Shown: in pieces, positions 46,404-57,955 of the stretch
Layout: the number at the start of each line of letters is the position of its first letter
Numbering within the stretch: position 1 is the first letter of the stretch
Origin: Lolium rigidum
Taxonomy: Eukaryota > Streptophyta > Magnoliopsida > Poales > Poaceae
Direction: 5' to 3'
DNA: 64,000 bases
Assembly: GCF_022539505.1 (NCBI RefSeq)
Contig: NC_061510.1
Span: forward strand, 276,912,330 to 276,976,329
Notes under the pieces: generated by a model
Told to the model about the DNA's origin: nothing
The model's input: the letters and a program-made list of their open reading frames with translations, nothing else
Databases searched by the model: none
Position numbers and translations under genes: made by a program

Positions 46404-48954
46404 AACTCACTGAGCCCATCTTAATGGCTAAAAAGAAAGAACTTCTTGGGAGATAACCCATGTGTTATTTTGCTACAGTACTTTGTTTTATATTTGTGTC
46501 TTGGAAGTTGTTTACTACTGTAGCAACCTCTCCTTATCTTAGTTTTGTGTTTTGTTGTGCCAAGTAAAGTCTTTGATAGTAAAGTAAGTACTAGATTTGG
46601 ATTACTGCGCAGAAACAGATTTCTTTGCTGTCACGAATCTGGGTCTAATTCTCTGTAGGTAACTCAGAAAATTATGCCAATTTACGTGAGTGATCCTCAG
46701 ATATGTACGCAACTTTCATTCAATTTGAGCATTTTCATTTGAGCAAGTCTGGTGGCCTAATAAAATCCATCTTTACGGACTGTTCTGTTTTGACAGATTC
46801 TGCCTTTTATTTCGCATTGCCTCTTTTGCTATGTTGGATGAATTTCTTTGATCTATTAATGTCCAGTAGCTTTATGCAATGTCCAGAAGTGTTAAGAATG
46901 ATTGTGTCACCTCTGAACATGTTAATTTTTATTGTCCACTAACCCTCTAATGAGTTGTTTCGAGTTTGGTGTGGAGGAAGTTTTCAAGGGTCAAGAGAGG
47001 AGGATGATATACTATGATCAAGGAGAGTGAAAGCTCTAAGCTTGGGGATGCACCCGGTGGTTCACCCCTGCATATATCAAGAAGACTCAAGCGTCTAAGC
47101 TTGGGGATGCCCAAGGCATCCCCTTCTTCATCGACAACATTATCGGGTTCCTCCCCTGAAACTATATTTTTATTCCATCACATCTTATGTGCTTTACTTG
47201 GAGCGTCTGTGTGCTTTTGTTTTTGTTTTTGTTTGAATAAATTGGAGTACATCATGCTTGTGTGGGAGAGAGACACGCTCCGCTGGTTCATATGAACACA
47301 TGTGTTCTTAGCTCATAATATTCATGGCGAAGTTTCCTCTTCGTTAAATTGTTATATGGTTGGAATTGGAAAATGATACATGTAGTAATTGCTATAATGT
47401 CTTGGGTAATGTGATACTTGGCAATTTTTGTGCTCATGTTTAAGCTCTTGCATCATATACTTTGCACCTATTAGTGAAGAATACATAGAGCATGCTAAAA
47501 TTTGGTTTGCATAATTGGTCTCTCTAAAGTCTAGATAATTTCTAGTATTGAGTTTTGAACAACAAGGAAGACGGTGTAGAGTCTTATAATGTTTTCAATA
47601 TGTCTTTTATGTGAGTTTTGCTGCACCAGTTCATCCTTGTGTTTGTTTCAAATAAGCCTTGCTAGCCTAAACCACTATGCCATTTGTGTCCACCATATCT
47701 ACCTATACTACATGGTATTTTCCCGCCATTCCAAAGTAAATTGCTTGAGTGCTACCTTTAAAATTCCATCATTCACCTTTGCAATATATAGCTCATGGGA
47801 CAAATAGCTTAAAAACTATTGTGGTATTGAATATGTAATTATGCACTTTATCTCTTATTAAGTTGCTTGTTGTGCGATAACCATGTTTATCGGGGAACGC
47901 CATCAACTCATTGTTGAATTTCATGTGAGTTGCTATGCATGTTCGTCTTGTCCGAAGTAAGGGCGATCTACACTTGAGTTGAATGGTTTGAGCATGCATA
48001 TTGTGAGAGAAGAACATTGGGCCGCTAACTAAAGCCATGATTCATGGTGGAAGTTTCAGTTTTGGACAAATATCCTCAAGTCTCTAATGAGAAAAGAATT
48101 AATTGTTGTCAAATGCTTAAAGCATTAAAAGAGGAGTCCATTATCTGTTGTCTATGTTGTCCCGGTATGGATGTCTAAGTTGAGAATAATCAAAAGCGAG
48201 AAATCCAAATGCGAGCTTTCTCCTTAGACCTTTGTACAGGCGGCATAGAGGTACCCCTTTGTGAAACTTGGTTAAAGCATATGTATTGCGGTGATAATCC
48301 AGGTAGTCCAAGCTAATTAGGACAAGGTGCGGGCACTATTGGTACACTATGCATGAGGCTTGCAACTTATAAGATATAATTTACATGATGCATATGCTTT
48401 ATTACTACCGTTGACAAAATTGTTTCATGTTTTCAAAATCAAAGCTCTAGCACAAATATAGCAATCGATGCTTTTCCTCTATGGAGGACCATTCTTTTAC
48501 TTTCATTGTTGAGTCGGTTCACCTATTTCTCTCCATCTCAAGAAGCAAACACTTGTGTGAAGCTGTGCATTGATTCTTACATATTTGCATATTGCATTTG
48601 TTATATTGCTTTGCATTGACAATTATCCATGAGATATACATGTTATAAGTTGAAAGCAACCGTTGAAACTTCATCTTCCTTTGTGTTGCTTCAATACCTT
48701 TACTTTGAATTATTACTTTATGAGTTAACTCTTATGCAAGACTTATTGATGCTTGTCTTGAAGTGCTATTCATGAAAAGTCTTTGCTTTATGATTCAGTT
48801 GTTTACCCATGTCATATACATTGTTTTGATCACTGCATTCACTACATATGCTTTACAAATAGTATGATCAAGTTTATGATGGCATGTCACTCCAGAAATT
48901 ATCTTTGTTATCGTTTTACCTGCTCGGGACGAGCAGAACTAAGCTTGGGGATGC
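46404..48954 (+). other. Element F non-coding 3' domain
   Basis: Collinear with 14951-17413 and 21736-24323 reversed. The conserved GGGAGATAACCCATG is at 46448-46462, just after the ORF. The 79-codon frame MYATFIQFEHFHLSKSG is at 46703-46942. CTAAGCTTGGGGATGC copies are at 47036-47051, 47095-47110 and 48939-48954; the last is the polypurine tract that abuts the 3' LTR. Confidence 0.75.
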
Positions 48955-50666
48955 TGATACGTCTCCAACGTATCGATAATTTCTTGTGTTCCATGCCACA
49001 TTATTGATGTTATCTACATGTTATATGCACACTTTATGTCATATTCGTGCATTTTACGGAACTAACCTATTAACAAGATGCCGAAGTGCCGGTTCCTGTT
49101 TTCTGCTGTTTTTGGTTTCAGAAATCCTAGTAACGAAATATTCTCGGAATCGGACGAAATCAACGCCCGGGTTCCTATTTTCACCGGAAGCATCCAGAAC
49201 ACACGAGAACCGCCAGAGAAGGGGGGCAGGGCCACCACACCACACCCCGGCGCGGCCAAGGGGGGGGGGCGCGCCCCCCTAGGGTGTGGGCCCCCCTTCG
49301 ACCTTCCTGCGCCGCCTCTTCGCCTATATAAAGCCCCTGGATCAGAAAACCCTTACGCGATTGACGAAACCCACAGAAACCTTCCAGAGCCGCCGCCATC
49401 GCGAAGCCAAGATCTGGGGGACAGGATCTCTGTTCCGGCACCCTGCCGGAGCGGGGAAGTGCCCCCGGAAGGCTTCTCCATCGACACCGCTGCCATCTCC
49501 ACCGCCATCTCCATCACCGCTCGCTGCTCCCATGAGGAGGGAGTAGTTCTCCATCGAGGCTCGGGGCTGTACCGGTAGCTATGTGGTTCATCTCTCTCCT
49601 ATGTGTTTCAATACAATAATCTCATGAGCTGCCCTACATGATTGAGATTCATATGATGATGCTTGTAATCTAGATGTCATTATGCTAGTCAAGTGAGTTT
49701 TACTTATGTGATCTCCGGAGACTCCTCGTCCCACGTGTGTAAAGGTGACAGTGTGTGCACCGTGTGGGTCTCTTAGGCTAGATTTCACAGAATACTTATT
49801 CACTGTTGAATGGTATAGTGAGGTGCTTATTTATATCTCTTTATGATTGCAATGTGTTTGTATCACAATTTATCTATGTGCTACTCTAGCAATGTGTTAT
49901 TAAAGTAGTTCTATTCCTCCGCACGTGTGTAAAGGTGACGGTGCGTGCACCGTGTTAGTACTTGGTTTATGCTATGATCATGATCTCTTGTAGATTGCGA
50001 AGTTAACTATTGCTATGATAATATTGATGTGATCTATTCCTCCTACATATGCATGAAGGTGACGAGTGTGCATGCTATGCTAGTACTTGGTTTAGTCTCG
50101 TTGATCTATCTTACACTAAAGGTTACTAAAATATGAGCATTATTGTGGAGCTTGTTAACTCCGGCATTGAGGGTTCGTGTAATCCTACGCAATGTGTTCA
50201 TCATCCAACAAAAGTGTAGAGTATGCATTTATCTATTCTGTTATGTGATCAATGTTGAGAGTGTCCACTAGTGAAAGTGTAATCCCTAGGCCTTGTTCCT
50301 AAATACTGCTGAGTTACTACTGCTTGTTTACTATTTTCTTGCGTTACTACTTGCTTGCAATACCACCACCATCAACTACGCGCCAAGCACTTTTACGCAC
50401 CGTTGCTACTGCTCATACTTATTTATACCACCTGTATTTCACTATCTCTTCGCCGAACTAGTGCACCTATTTGGTGTGTTGGGGACACAAGAGACTTCTT
50501 GCTTTGTGGTTGCAGGGTTGCATGAGAGGGATATCTTTGACCTATTCCTCCCTGAGTTCGATAAACCTTGGGTATCCACTTAAGGGAAACTTGCTGTTGT
50601 TCTACAAACCTCTGCTCTTGGAGGCCCAACACTGTCTACAGGAAAGGAGGGGGAACGTAGACATCA
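48955..50666 (+). repeat. Element F 3' LTR
   Basis: Aligns throughout with 43800-45504. Ends GTAGACATCA, then GGCCA. Confidence 0.9.
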
Positions 50667-51176
50667 GGCCACCGGGTGATGTTGGGCCAGAGGCAAAAGG
50701 CCTGAGGGAAGGGGATTTGGGCCAGAGAGGAGATGGGCTACTGCAGGCTGGGCTGCTCCGGATGGAGGGAAGAAAAAGGCCAGGGGGGAGAGAAGTGGCC
50801 TGGTTAGGGTTTTCTAAAACCTTTTCTTTTTCTGTTTTTTTTTTAACATTTGATTTCAGAAACCCACTTGAATTTGAAAAGAGGATGAGGTGAGCCAAAA
50901 ATAGTTTCCCAAAATATTAGTTTATTTTTAATCAAAACAAACCACATTTTATTTCGGAAATAATTGTTGCACAACTTAATTATAAAATAGGGAATAAGAG
51001 AGGGGGGTTTATTAAAACCATATGAGAGAGGGGGAAGCTAGGGTTTTATAAAATAATGTTATTTTGTTAGATAAAACGTGAATGATATTATGCATATGCC
51101 ATGATGAACTTGGAACGACACGGAAAAACAAGCAGCAGAGAAAAATCTAATATTGGGGTTTTTCCGGGTCGTTACA
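50667..51176 (-). repeat. Element E 3' LTR, inner part
   Basis: Continues the LTR after F. It aligns with 55130-55635 and ends GGGTCGTTACA. Confidence 0.9.
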
Positions 51177-51971
51177 AACGACACCACTAACAAGGAACCT
51201 CGCCCCGAGGTTCCACCTCAAGGTACGGGGGAGAGAGGTGAACTATCGGATCTTCTGGCGCATCGTTGATCTTCACCCGACCTGGACGTGGAACCTTCTT
51301 ATGGCGAAGTGTTGATCTTCTCGACACCACTAACAAGAATTCTTGCTCCATGTAGAACGGTCGACACCACTGACAAGAAGTCGTTGTTCCGATGACGACG
51401 ATGACTCCGGAGAAACAAAGGAAGGAGTAAGAGTCACACGGATCCACCAATTCAGGTAACAAGGGCGAATAGTAAGAGTAGTCGGTATGGGGGCCAATCC
51501 ATCCCGCACCCGAACTGTTAACCATGAACATAAATAGAAGAATCGTGTAACCAACTCTCGGATCTCAGATTGACGATATCGACAAGCATTGTCAGCAAGG
51601 ATTCGATTGGGTCAAAGCACAAGGAATTGAAGAGGGATCACAAGATAAGGATGATATCAACCGGAGAAGACAAGGTTGTCGTTGGTGATGTACTTCTGTC
51701 GGAAGGTCTTCAGAGATCGGTCCTATGAGGTTAAGGCAGAGATCGTCCAACCCACGTTGAAACCTATGACTCGGAGAAGCAGATAAGAGAAGATTCAAAA
51801 CTCGCAAAGGTGAGAAGAGAAAGAATATAGGTAAGGAGAAAAATAGAGCTAATCAGATCTATCCAAAGAATTTTAGAAAATAGTTTTGACACTAGACACA
51901 ACGTCCGTTGGCAAGGTTATCCTAAAGGCTGGACTAGTGGGGTACCGTCAACCTGGGCTCTGATACCAACT
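51177..51971 (-). other. Element E internal domain, 795 bp, non-coding
   Basis: No retrotransposon protein can be read. The primer-binding site GGCTCTGATACCA (minus strand TGGTATCAGAGCC) is at 51956-51968, next to the 5' LTR. CGACACCACTAACAAG occurs at 51179-51194 and 51322-51337, and with one change at 51362-51377. The first copy lies 2 bp from the 3' LTR, where a polypurine tract is expected, but no good purine run is visible there. Confidence 0.7.
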
Positions 51972-54900
51972 TGTGACGCCCCGGAACCGGTACCATGAGG
52001 ATCCCAGCGAACCCGCCGAAATCCGACGATATCGATTCAGAGACGCCCTCCGACACGACGTGCGCGACGAATCACACACGTGATGCCAGAGGAATTAACA
52101 CGAGCGGTAACATTACAACAGGATTACAATAGAGCCCACAAGATACATATATTACAACAATGACTCCAACGAGTCAAGATACAAATAGATACATACAAAG
52201 ATCCAAATCATACGAGAAGATCGAATACGTCAGAGTACGGACAAGATACAAATTGGACTAAGAGTCCTGAAGATAACCGATGGCGTCCATAACCACTGCC
52301 CGGAGCCAAGCCGGAAGGGTAACCTTGCTAACGTCGTCATCTTGAACCTGTCAAAGTAGGGCCATCGGTTGCCGGCAAGAGGGAGGAAGCAAAAGAGAAA
52401 GGGAAAAGGCGAGAGTAAGTACCAAGGAACGAACTCCGGCACGTACTTAGCGAGACTTAGAAATGGCTATGCTCGCCGGGCGAGTATATATATATATCGC
52501 ACGGGGCTATATGGTAGGTTTAGCGGCAGCAAAACTATAACCAATAGAGACACACTACAACATCCGTCTACTCAGATAAGATAAGGGAGCGCATAAGGTA
52601 ACAGGTAAAAATACTACACAAACATAACCCAGCCAAATACACATATCCCCTTCAACAAAGCGAAGAGGCAATGTAAAAGGCACTCAACGGTGGACAAGTT
52701 TTATTAGGTATCGATTGTAGTAATGCTATATTACTACGCAAGTTATTAGCAGATTATTAGCAACAAGATAACGGTGTAAGTTGTTCTATGATCAAGCTAT
52801 ACAATTCCAAGTCGTCCATAACCGCGGACACGGCTTATCGATAAGATGTACACCCTGCGGGGGTTGCCCAAATGTAACCATACGCATGCTCGACCCACTT
52901 ACGACAGGTGGATGTCTCACAACAAGACCGTTCCCAGTTCAACAAGAAAGTCTAGGGGGGCCACCCGACTAAGCTACCGTGACGAAGTCCGGCCGTACTC
53001 CGAGCGGACTCGGGGTTTGCGTCGGCGGCTAGGCGTGCAAACCACACGCTTCGCTAAACGTCCGCGGGGTACGAGTACAGAATATAAACACCCGAAGGCA
53101 ACGGTATATAAACATGCATGCGCCAAATAAAACCAAGGTTGTGGCCCCCTTTTCAGCCGACTTGAGAAAAGGTAATGGGTGAGGGGGTCCCAATAATCGT
53201 CCCCGCGCATGGGTAGAGCGCTCAATCTCGGAACGGATAACAAGAACTCGGGTCCTAGGGGACATTAGCGAGTCAAAGTTCCGATGCTTTCGCAAAGGGG
53301 CTCACGGATGCCTCTGCTTACAATTTTAGTTGTTAACAAATAAGTAAATCATGTGTATCTCCAACAAGCTGATATAGCATGTGATAACCTCCCAACAACC
53401 CAACATATCCCGATAACGGATCGAGATAAACAACGGAGCCTAAACACGCCTACGACTCGCAAGGCTCAAACATCAAGCAACGGCTATGGATAAGGAATGG
53501 TGCATATAGGATTATTAGGGTAAACAAGTGGAATAGGACACGTGACTCGATAAAGAATCGCAACATAAGGATAGCGGTGCGAGGGAGAGAGTAAAATAGG
53601 TGAAGAGAGAGGGCTCGCCTGTGAAAAGCTGCAGAAAAACTTGTCGGAGAACTCGTCGTATCTCACATCAACACTTCTTGATCCTATCCGGGAAGAAGCA
53701 AATGCTGGAACACGTATGCAAGTCTTACTACTACGGATAAAGAAGATCCAACATGTTCAAGATGATATGCATGACATGGCAGATATGATGCGATGCAACT
53801 TATCCAGTTTAAGCGGAGTCGGAACCCCGGACAAACAAATGAAGGTTAGAGTTGCATTTCTAACGGCAAAGTTAAGGGTTGAATAGCATGGCACAACATG
53901 GCAGGGGTGAGCTACTTCCAATTTAAACGGAGCGGGGAAAACATAGTTGGAAATCCAAAATACTCCGCATATATGTTAGGTGGTATGCATGAACTATCAC
54001 GTCACGACATGATGCGAGATGCATACAAATGAATGGATGGCATAATCATGATCCTTGCATTTTTCTGATCAATTTTCATATATAAAACTTTTTATTTTGA
54101 TTTACGGTTTAAAAGATATGATTTATACGAGATATACACATTTTCTGGAATTTTCAGTAAAAACAGAAAAGGCTCGGAACGTTTCTTACCCAGGCGCAGC
54201 TAGCCGCAGAGACTGCCGAGCGGGCCCGGCGCCAACGCGGCGGCTGACTAGGACAGCGGGTCAACATAGAACCTGCAGGGGGTTTTGAGCAAAAGCGTCA
54301 GGGACAGGGGTCGCGGGTTGAGAGAAAATGTTGCAGGGGGCTCGGTGCAAAGATTAGATCCAGATTGGATGCGGGGAGTTGCTCACCGGGATGGATCTGA
54401 CCCGGGGTCGATGACGAGGTGGGACCGAGGAGTTGCCGACGTGGCAAAGCTTCCGATCACGCCCGGAAGGTGCTCGCCAGATGGTTGATGCCGCGCGCGG
54501 CGAGGGGAGTGGCGGTGACCGCGCAGGGCGTCGCGCGAGCGGGCGCTCCAGGCCGCCCCAGGAAGCGAGGAAGGGGGCGCCGAGTTCGTCTCGACGGTGC
54601 GGACCAGAAGACGGCGGCGGTGAGCACAGGGGTTCGACGGAGGCGCGTCGGCGGCGGGGTGCTGCGGAGAAACGGCCGGCATCAACAAGGATAGAGAGAA
54701 GGAGGAAGCAAAGGAGACCGAGAGCTTGTCCAGGGGGTGCGCGGGATCTCCGTGAAGCTCGACGTACCGTCGGTGAGGGCAGGGGAGAGAGGGCGGCGCC
54801 GGAATCGACGGGGCACCGACGAATTTTTGAGCGGAGACGCTCGGTGGCGATGGGGAATTTCTCTCCTCTCTCGTTTGCTTGCAGCAGAAGAAGAAAAAGG

Positions 54901-55635
54901 CGAGGGGAAAGCGTGAGAGAGGGGAAAGGGTGCGGTCCAGGGCAGAGATAAAGAGGGGAGCATGTGAGGGAGACGGTGGAGAGAAGGACCACGACAGGAG
55001 AGAGGGGGCTCACGCTTCTCGCGTGACTGCAAACGACGAAGAAGAAAGAGGAGACTCGGTCTCCTCAAATCGAAGGGGTACGACGGGCTCGGGAGGAGGA
55101 TGAGAGATGGGCTGGTGGTTACTTGGGCCACCGGGTGATGTTGGGCCAGAGGCAAAAGGCCTGAGGGAAGGGGATTTGGGCCAGAGAGGAGATGGGCTAC
55201 TGCAGGCTGGGCTGCTCCGGATGGAGGGAAGAAAAAGGCCAGGGGGGAGAGAAGTGGCCTGGTTAGGGTTTTCTAAAACCTTTTCTTTTTCTGTTTTTTT
55301 TTAACCATTTGATTTCAGAAACCCACTTGAATTTGAAAAGAGGATGAGGTGAGCCAAAAATAGTTTCCCAAAATATTAGTTTATTTGTAATCAAAACAAA
55401 CCACATTTTATTTCGGAAATAATTGTTGCACAACTTAATTATAAAATAGGGAATAAGAGAGGGGGGTTTATTAAAACCATATGAGAGAGGTGGAAGCTAG
55501 GGTTTTATAAAATAATGTTATTTTGTTAGATAAAACGTGAATGATATTATGCATATACCATGATGAACTTGGAACGACACGGAAAAACAAGCAGCAGAGA
55601 AAAATCTAATATTGGGGTTTTTCCAGGTCGTTACA
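51972..55635 (-). repeat. Element E 5' LTR
   Basis: 3664 bp, uninterrupted. Several Arg- or Pro-rich ORFs on both strands (54354-55013, 54433-54951) recur in the other LTR copy and are compositional. A short TA microsatellite lies near 52485. Confidence 0.9.
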
Positions 55636-55640
55636 CACAT

Positions 55641-56122
55641 GTACAACAGCAAGATTCTATGGTGCAGCTTTACTTAGTCTCACGGGCTCGTGTATATAGA
55701 TAGCGCGTGTATCAGTGTATGGATACATTACTCGCTACTCCTTCCTTCCGAAATAATTGAAGTCAAATGTCATAAGTAAAACTATTTTAAGTTTGTCAAA
55801 AAATGTAACAGACTAAGGGCATCTCCACCAGGGCTACGGTCGAAAAATACGCCTGCATCCTGCTCCAGCGGGGTAACGCATAGTGATCGGGTTATTCGCG
55901 GAGACGCAAACGCGGCTCAAATATGCGATACATTTGCTTCCCTACGGACGTTATGCGATCGCGCCGAGGGTCCTCCAATTCTTACCCGGTCTCGCACGTC
56001 AGGTACAGCGAAATCGACCGCACGGATTTGCCTCCTTTTCCTCTTCTTTGTTGCCCTAGTGTGACGCCACCACCCCAACCTCGCCCTCGCCGCACCGACA
56101 CAGTACACACCCTCTGCTCGGA
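55641..56122. other. Intergenic between E and the hAT element
   Basis: 55738-55812 (CTCCTTCCTTCCGAAATAA) resembles a truncated Stowaway-type MITE end. GGGCATCTCCACCAGGGC at 55817 resembles a DNA-transposon terminus common in grass genomes, but no matching right end is seen. 55920-56122 is GC-richer and continues across the hAT insertion into 58430. Confidence 0.35.
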
Positions 56123-56176
56123 CAGCCCCGGCCCTATGTATTTTGTTGCCCTTGGGCGACGTAAAAAAAAGGGCCC
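56123..56176 (+). repeat. hAT left terminal inverted repeat region
   Basis: CAGCCCCGGCCCTATGTATT onward to AAGGGCCC. Pairs imperfectly with 58374-58421. Confidence 0.75.
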
Positions 56177-56336
56177 TTTCAAAACGATATGTAGAATAAC
56201 TAGATATATATAAATTCTCAGTTTGTTCGCATATTACAGTAAAAATAATTATAAAATGGCAACAAAATATAAAATGTATTTTTCACTAGTTTCATTACCT
56301 CAAATAAAGACCAAATTACCATGAGTACTTCGACAA

Positions 56337-57955
56337 TTATGCTTCAATGCTTCTTCGCGCATTCGTCGATGCAAAATCATTGACAATTGTTTCAAGATCA
56401 ATGCTTTCCAAGATATCCTTCTCAATACAACATGTAGCCAAGCCATTCAATCTATCTTGTAACATAGTTGACCTCAAACAATTTTTTAGTAGCTTGAGTT
56501 TAGAGAAACTTCTTTCAGCTGAGGCTACAGTCACAGGTATAGTCAAGAGGATGTGATATGCAACTGACACATTTGGATAGCAATCAATAGTTGTAACGAA
56601 CTGAAGAATCTCAAGCGCTGACAAATCATCTGCCAATGTTACTTGGAGAACCTTTAACTCAAAAACAAAATCATCAAGATCAACATCACACGCCTTATTA
56701 TGAGTAAAAGTTTGTGCAAAAGTAGTGCAATTATTTTTTCAGATTACTATCATCCAAGGACTTCAGATTTTTTGAGTTGAATAAGAAACCAAACACCTTT
56801 GCAAATGCGTTCAACTGCTCAAACCGATCCTCCAGTGAAGCAATTGCAGCATCAACAACTACAGGAAAGTAATTATCTCTGAAGGATTCAATAGCTGATA
56901 GTACGTTGTAGTTCTTCCTCATCATCATTGATTTCATCAAATGCCTCTTCCTTTTACTTTGATGTTTTGTATGAAATATCTATGCCCATACCTGATGCAA
57001 TGACTTTCGCACTCTCAATACTCTTATCGAACCCATTATCTCTGAACGTTTTGAAGAATGAAATTACCCCTTCAATGTGTTTGATAGTAGCATCAATGCA
57101 CACAATTTTTTCCTGTAACTTTTTGCTCACCATGTTTACAACAAATAAAATATCATGCCAAATAACCATGCCAACTAAAGTTTCAAATTTCTCAAGTGCA
57201 CTTACCAAACCTTGAGCATCACTTACTGCGGCCGGATCATCAGTAGAAACCTTCGCCAATTCCTTCGCCAATTCATGTTTGTAAAATGATCGACGCTTCT
57301 CTCATGTTCTTTGAGTCTCGGACTAAGACGCTTCCAATCACTCAAACCATCAAATGCTAGCAAAGAGTACTTGGTATGATTTGATTTGAACAACTTGCAG
57401 CAAAAACAATAAACTTTGTCCACCTCTTTTGAGTAAACCAACCATTTTCGGTCAACAAACTCATTGTTAGCTAACTTTCTGGAGTAATAAGCATAAGAAA
57501 AATGTCTACCATCGGCATCCTTACGGAATTGTAGATTCGGATCTCTGAGATGCCCCTTTTCAATCAATATATCCCGTTTGGAGTTGTCAAGATTATCCCA
57601 TGTTCTTGGATCATACATAGATAAAAGAGAATCATCTTGATCATCACCATTAGGATTAGATGAAGGTTGCAAATTTTCTTCCTCCATATTGTCCTCATTA
57701 ACATTATCATCATCATCTGCAATTACATTCAAAAAAAATATAGTTACTTACTTACTTACATTTGGAAAACGTGATGCTAGTTTATTTGAGGACTGGCTAG
57801 TTACCCGGATCAGATATTGGCCTCTGATTATTGTTGTTGACATCAACATTTCTTTTCACTGGAAAATACTTATTCAAATCGCCTCTTTGTGATTCCCTAA
57901 TCTTGTCATCTTGCTTTCTCTTCCTTTTTTCACAGCACCAGACAATTATTTTGGC
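56337..57955 (-). pseudogene. hAT-family transposase (TTF zinc finger / hAT dimerisation), deleted and frameshifted
   Basis: An intact protein would bind and excise the element in the nucleus. Exon 1 (about 57955-57805) encodes a basic KRKRKQ patch and GDLNKYFPVKR. An 88-bp GT-AG intron follows, and exon 2 starts at 57716. The TTF-type zinc-finger region is complete ([36 protein letters not shown], ending ERSVDHFTN). It jumps near 57275 to the end of the DUF4371/catalytic region (ALEKFETLVGMVIWHDILF), with a frame change and a 12-bp tandem repeat (GAATTGGCGAAG) at the junction, so the catalytic centre is lost. A frameshift in the A-run at 56733-56738 precedes the dimerisation domain (SALEILQFV, ASAERSFSKLKLLKN). 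No proper start codon is visible. It cannot be functional. Confidence 0.8.

Larger units (their letters stand above)
43800..50666 (+). mobile_element. Element F: same family as A, inserted in an LTR of E
   Basis: 5' LTR 43800-45504 (1705 bp), internal 45505-48954, 3' LTR 48955-50666 (1712 bp), exact target duplication GGCCA (43795-43799 and 50667-50671). It has a tRNA-Asp-type primer-binding site, one orphan ORF and the non-coding 3' domain, with no enzymatic gene. It matches element A in layout, LTR ends (CGTAGACATCA) and ORF, but differs in the terminal hairpin loop (CTCCA). Confidence 0.9.
40632..55635 (-). mobile_element. Element E: non-autonomous retrotransposon with giant LTRs and tiny interior (LARD-like)
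   Basis: The LTRs begin TGTGACGCCCCGGAACCGG and end CGTTACA. Exact target duplication CACAT at 40627-40631 and 55636-55640. The right (5') LTR is 51972-55635 (3664 bp). The left (3') LTR is 40632-43799 continued at 50672-51176 (about 3673 bp), interrupted by element F. The internal domain is only 795 bp (51177-51971). The initiator-Met primer-binding site next to the right LTR fixes the orientation as minus. No retrotransposon protein is encoded. The LTR copies are very similar, with many of the differences at CAG/CTG positions, so the insertion is recent. Confidence 0.9.

Noticed and set aside
14951..48954. Regularly spaced repeats considered as a CRISPR-like or satellite array
   Set aside because: The repeated CTAAGCTTGGGGATGC motif has only three copies per element with long unequal spacing, and this is a plant nuclear sequence.
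54354..55013. Pro/Arg-rich ORFs of 170-220 codons on both strands in the E LTR (also at 43125-43682)
   Set aside because: They overlap in opposite frames, have biased composition and no domain, and occur inside LTR sequence with no sign of selection on a reading frame.
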